From the NCBI GenBank assembly GCA_027625215.1, contig JAQBWJ010000074.1:1-8111 (forward strand): a stretch of DNA of 8,111 nucleotides, written 5' to 3'. Under the pieces are notes generated by a model that saw only the letters and a program-made list of their open reading frames with translations, did no database searches and was not told where the DNA came from. Each line of letters opens with the position of its first letter. Positions within the stretch are counted from its first letter, which is position 1. The stretch comes from Candidatus Poribacteria bacterium (GTDB taxonomy: Bacteria > Poribacteria > WGA-4E > GCA-2687025). The position numbers and the translations under genes are program-made. Positions 5,892 to 8,111 of this stretch are shown in pieces.

Positions 5892-6702
5892 AGTCGAACA
5901 GGGATCGGAAGTACGCAAGATCGCGGCGCGTTTGGGCGATCAGTCCATCCGTGCCGCGCTCGTAGAAGTTGTGCATGCAGTAGAGTCCGGCGTAGCGGCG
6001 TTCATCCAACAGGCGGACAATGTCGCGCCAATCGACGACGCCCTGCTCCAGCGTCGCCCACTGACGATGCCATCTCGCGCCGTAGTCGTCGCCGTCGGGA
6101 TAGGCGTACACGCCCGCGTTCTTCACGCCGACCAAGGCGAGGTAGTCGCCGAGCATGTCGAAGCCCTTTTCCCAATCTTCGTGACCCTCTTGGCAGATCA
6201 TGTTCGCCGGATCGTGGTGCACGCCGACGTAACGGGGGTCGAACCCATTGACGAGAAAGTAGGTCGCCGCCGCGCTTGAATGGATCGCGCCGCCGTGCGT
6301 TTGGATGATCGCTTGAATGCCGTACTGCGAGCCCAACGCCTCGAACTGCTCCAACGTCCGCCTGCCGCGATCAAAGACCTTGTGGAAGGTCCCTGCGCCT
6401 TCGTAGTCCATGTATTTCAGGCGGAACTGGCGGATGCCGTTTTCCGCCATGCACGCGACGGCGCGTTCCAATTTTGGATCGGTCGGGTCGAGGTAGTCGG
6501 TGGAGGCGGTCGTGGTCGATAGCCCGAAATCGTGCATGACGCGCACGTATTCGGGTAGCGTTGTTTCGAGCGTGGCGGCTGTGACCCAATAGCCGTCGCG
6601 CACCATCACGTCCACCCCGTCAAAGCCGATGTCGCGCAGCATCGCGCCCGCTTCCGACGCGGACATCTCGCGGAAAAACTTCGGGAAAACGGCGCATTTC
6701 AT
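5890..6702 (-). CDS. Sugar phosphate isomerase/epimerase-like TIM-barrel protein
   Basis: A 270-residue protein of the xylose-isomerase-like TIM-barrel superfamily, likely cytosolic (no signal peptide). Family features in order: an N-terminal strand and helix ending IGFDGVDVMV (25-34); QTHGG (134-138), where many relatives have a metal-binding Glu-x-His; VHHDPANM (161-168), matching the conserved D-P-x-N turn with Asp164; GVKNAG (192-197), the usual H/x-V-K-D strand; and YCMHNFYE (241-248), ending in the position that often carries the last metal ligand. Gln134 in place of the common Glu may change metal binding or reaction. The length is normal for the family (about 260-300). The substrate cannot be read from sequence. 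The start is set by GAGGAGG 8 bases before the ATG; longer in-frame versions add unrelated residues. It is first in the minus-strand set leading into the acetyltransferase. Confidence 0.85.
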   Translation of the reverse strand: MKCAVFPKFFREMSASEAGAMLRDIGFDGVDVMVRDGYWVTAATLETTLPEYVRVMHDFGLSTTTASTDYLDPTDPKLERAVACMAENGIRQFRLKYMDYEGAGTFHKVFDRGRRTLEQFEALGSQYGIQAIIQTHGGAIHSSAAATYFLVNGFDPRYVGVHHDPANMICQEGHEDWEKGFDMLGDYLALVGVKNAGVYAYPDGDDYGARWHRQWATLEQGVVDWRDIVRLLDERRYAGLYCMHNFYERGTDGLIAQTRRDLAYFRSLFD

Positions 6703-6710
6703 GGACGGAA

Positions 6711-6717
6711 CCTCCTC
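6711..6717 (-). promoter_or_regulatory. Strong ribosome binding site of the isomerase-like gene
   Basis: On minus, GAGGAGG stands 8 bases before the ATG at 6702. It rules out the longer reading that would begin at 6813. Confidence 0.8.
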
Positions 6718-6841
6718 TAGTTCGACGCGATCCCTACGACCTGACCCAGCATGTTCCGTGCCGATGAACGAAACGAGCGAGAAACCGACCTCGTAACATC
6801 CATGTAACTGCATCGGTGTTTCTGCCGACGGTGGTTTTTTG

Positions 6842-6875
6842 TGAACACCTTTTCGTCGTCAAGTGGGTCTATAGT
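6842..6875 (+). promoter_or_regulatory. Weak candidate promoter for the CBM9/DUF5916 gene
   Basis: TATAGT (6870-6875) is a 5-of-6 match to a -10 box but lacks a sigma70 -35 box at 16-18 bases. TGAACACC (6842-6849) followed after 17 bases by GTCTAT (6867-6872) resembles the GAAC/GTC pattern of extracytoplasmic-function sigma factor promoters. The two readings overlap, and either would leave a leader of about 160 bases. Confidence 0.22.
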
Positions 6876-7041
6876 GGTGACGCCTTTTCTCTCCCGATCC
6901 TTCGGGGTGCATCCGAACAAAGGGGGGTACATGGCGTCCGATTTGTCCCACCCATAACAACAAGCGACGAACAGGTTGCCGGAACGTGACGAACGGCAGT
7001 TGCGGAAGATGATCATTACAGGGCTTCATCAAAAGGAAACC

Positions 7042-8111
7042 ATGACGAACATGACACGCAATTTGCCGTATTGGGTACAACTCGCCGGAATCATCGTGTG
7101 CGCGTCGGCTTTGGTGTCGAACGCGCTCGCGGCGGACGCATCGAGCCTTTATCAGAGCCGCGTGCTGCCCGCCAAGCGACTGAGCGCTCCCCCGTCATCG
7201 ACGGCGACCTGTCTGACGCGGCGTGGGCGGAATCGGCGAGCGACAACACCTTCACCGATCAAAAGAACCTCCAACCCGTCCCCCATCAGACGACGATCTA
7301 CTTGGGGTACGACGAGATCGCCATCTACTTCGCGGCGCACGCGGTCGATCCCGCGCCCTCTTCGCTCGTCATGGCGGCGACGAAGCGCGACTCCGAATTC
7401 GGCGGCGACGACCACATCACGTTCCGCATCGACGCCTATCACACCCACAACTGGAACGACGTGTCGCGGTTTTCCGTGACGGCGGGCGGCACGCAGGGGT
7501 CACGGATCGCGGGCGGACGTTCCGGCAAAACGGAGTGGAAAGGCGACTGGACGGGCGCCGCGAAGGTTGTGGAAGACGGGTACACCGTCGAAATGGCGAT
7601 CCCCTGGGCGATCATCCCCTATCCGAACAAGGACGAGCCCGCGTCGCTTGCGTTCAACGTGACGCGCAACCACGCGCGGCTCGATTACGAGTCGTGGTAC
7701 TCGAACATCACGAATCTCTGGGCTGAAAAGTTCTCCGCCGACTGGGAGGGCGTGCAACTGCCTGAAGGCAACTTCACCCGAGAGGTGCTCGTGTTGCCGT
7801 TCTTCGCGGCGGGCGCGGCGGAACGCGAGAACGAGTGGGAAGGGACCGCGCGAGGCGGCGGCGATGTGCGCTACCGACCCACCCCGCAGTTGACGGGGCT
7901 GTTGACCTTCAACCCCGACTTCCGCAACGTCGAGAACGAAGTCGCCGGGATCGACTTCACGCGCGGCGAGCGACGTGTGGACGAGTCTCGCCCCTTCTTC
8001 CAGGAAGGGCGCGATATGTTTCGTACTTGGTCCGGCATCGGCGACTATTTTTACAGCCGCCGCATCGAACATATCGACATGGGGACGAAACTGTACGGCA
8101 AGTTGGGTCAA
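7042..8111 (+). CDS. Secreted CBM9/DUF5916-family protein, frameshifted and cut by window edge
   Basis: Translation starts at 7042 after AAAGGA. The first 30 residues are a Sec signal peptide with hydrophobic core VQLAGIIVCASALVSNALA and cleavage expected after ALA30. The frame breaks in the C5 run at 7189-7193; from 7194 the family sequence continues in another frame, open to the window end. Restoring one C gives SAPPVIDGDLSDAAWAE at residues 48-64, the typical opening of a CBM9-like domain. That domain runs to about residue 240 (TIYLGYDEIAIYFAAHAVD, DDHITFRIDAY, YTVEMAIPWAIIP). The start of the DUF5916 barrel-like region follows, with SRPFFQEG at 316-323. Seen length is 357 corrected residues; relatives are usually several hundred longer. 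The molecular role of the family is not established; it is exported, and sugar binding is only suggested by the CBM9 name. It may be a sequencing error or a real pseudogene. Confidence 0.8.
7189..7193 (+). other. C5 run carrying an apparent 1-base deletion
   Basis: Upstream of this run the signal-peptide frame is codon phase 7042; downstream the conserved VIDGDLSDAAW is one base earlier in phase. Six Cs instead of five would join both parts as A-P-P-V-I-D-G. No start codon lies in the downstream frame just before the run, so the second part is not an independent gene start. Confidence 0.75.

Larger units (their letters stand above)
6703..7041. other. Divergent intergenic region
   Basis: 339 bases between divergently transcribed genes. 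It holds the isomerase ribosome site, a direct repeat GTAAC-ATCCAT-GTAAC (6793-6808, 11-bp period), a candidate plus promoter near 6842-6875 and a leader of about 160 bases. Within the leader CCCGA-TCCT-TCGGG (6893-6906) is a perfect small hairpin, enclosed by GACGCC (6879-6884) pairing with GGCGTC (6933-6938). AAAGGA before 7042 serves the plus-strand gene. No convincing minus promoter was found and no RNA family is recognised. Confidence 0.5.

Noticed and set aside
6703..6813. Longer isomerase start
   Set aside because: The added 37 residues resemble nothing in the family, while a strong ribosome site sits 8 bases before the ATG at 6702.
6976..7041. TTG start 22 codons before the CBM9/DUF5916 signal peptide
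   Set aside because: It would place charged residues ahead of the signal peptide. The ATG at 7042 has AAAGGA at suitable distance.
7886..7910. Further GTTGACGGG-like copies near the right edge
   Set aside because: They lie inside conserved coding sequence with no inverted repeat next to them, so they are chance matches to the duplicated target.
7500..8111. Open minus-strand frame of 203 codons over the CBM9/DUF5916 gene
   Set aside because: It is a GC-rich antisense shadow. The plus frame has clear CBM9 and DUF5916 motifs through the same bases.
1..8111. CRISPR arrays, tRNA, rRNA or prophage genes
   Set aside because: No spaced repeats, tRNA-like cloverleaf, ribosomal sequence or phage protein motif was seen on either strand.

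Overview
This window comes from a GC-rich bacterial chromosome. Several features suggest a cell with an outer membrane: a lipoprotein whose +2 residue is glycine, a Sec-exported protein of the CBM9/DUF5916 type, and polyphosphate kinase. I cannot place the species. The mix of genes fits an uncultured environmental lineage, but that is an impression, not a measurement.

Layout, left to right. (1) Positions 1-678, minus strand: the N-terminal quarter or third of polyphosphate kinase Ppk1, cut by the window edge. (2) Positions 679-1089: a non-coding gap holding a compact mobile-element-like structure. It is a 197-bp unit with 18-bp terminal inverted repeats (17/18 identical), flanked by a perfect 9-bp direct repeat, with a second long palindrome nested inside. 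To its right lie two stem-loops, one of which is terminator-like on the plus strand although no plus-strand gene precedes it. (3) Positions 1090-2031, minus: a lipoprotein with a dienelactone-hydrolase domain and an intact Cys-Asp-His triad, with its own plausible promoter and a palindrome between the -35 and -10 boxes. (4) Positions 2123-6702, minus: a likely three-gene transcription unit in the order sugar-phosphate isomerase-like TIM barrel, two-lobed GNAT acetyltransferase, then an 874-residue PEP-synthase-superfamily enzyme with the rifampicin-phosphotransferase domain order (ATP-grasp, large central domain, C-terminal swivelling His domain). The last two overlap by ATGA and are probably translationally coupled. 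(5) Positions 6703-7041: a divergent intergenic region with a long, possibly structured leader. (6) Positions 7042-8111, plus: a secreted CBM9/DUF5916 protein, cut by the right edge and broken by an apparent 1-base loss in a C5 run.

How the genes may work together. The acetyltransferase and the dikinase-type phosphotransferase could act on a shared small molecule, in the manner of antibiotic-modifying enzymes, with the isomerase supplying or processing a sugar. The linkage is seen in the sequence; the shared substrate is inference. The most unusual DNA structure is the nested palindromic element at 788-1002.
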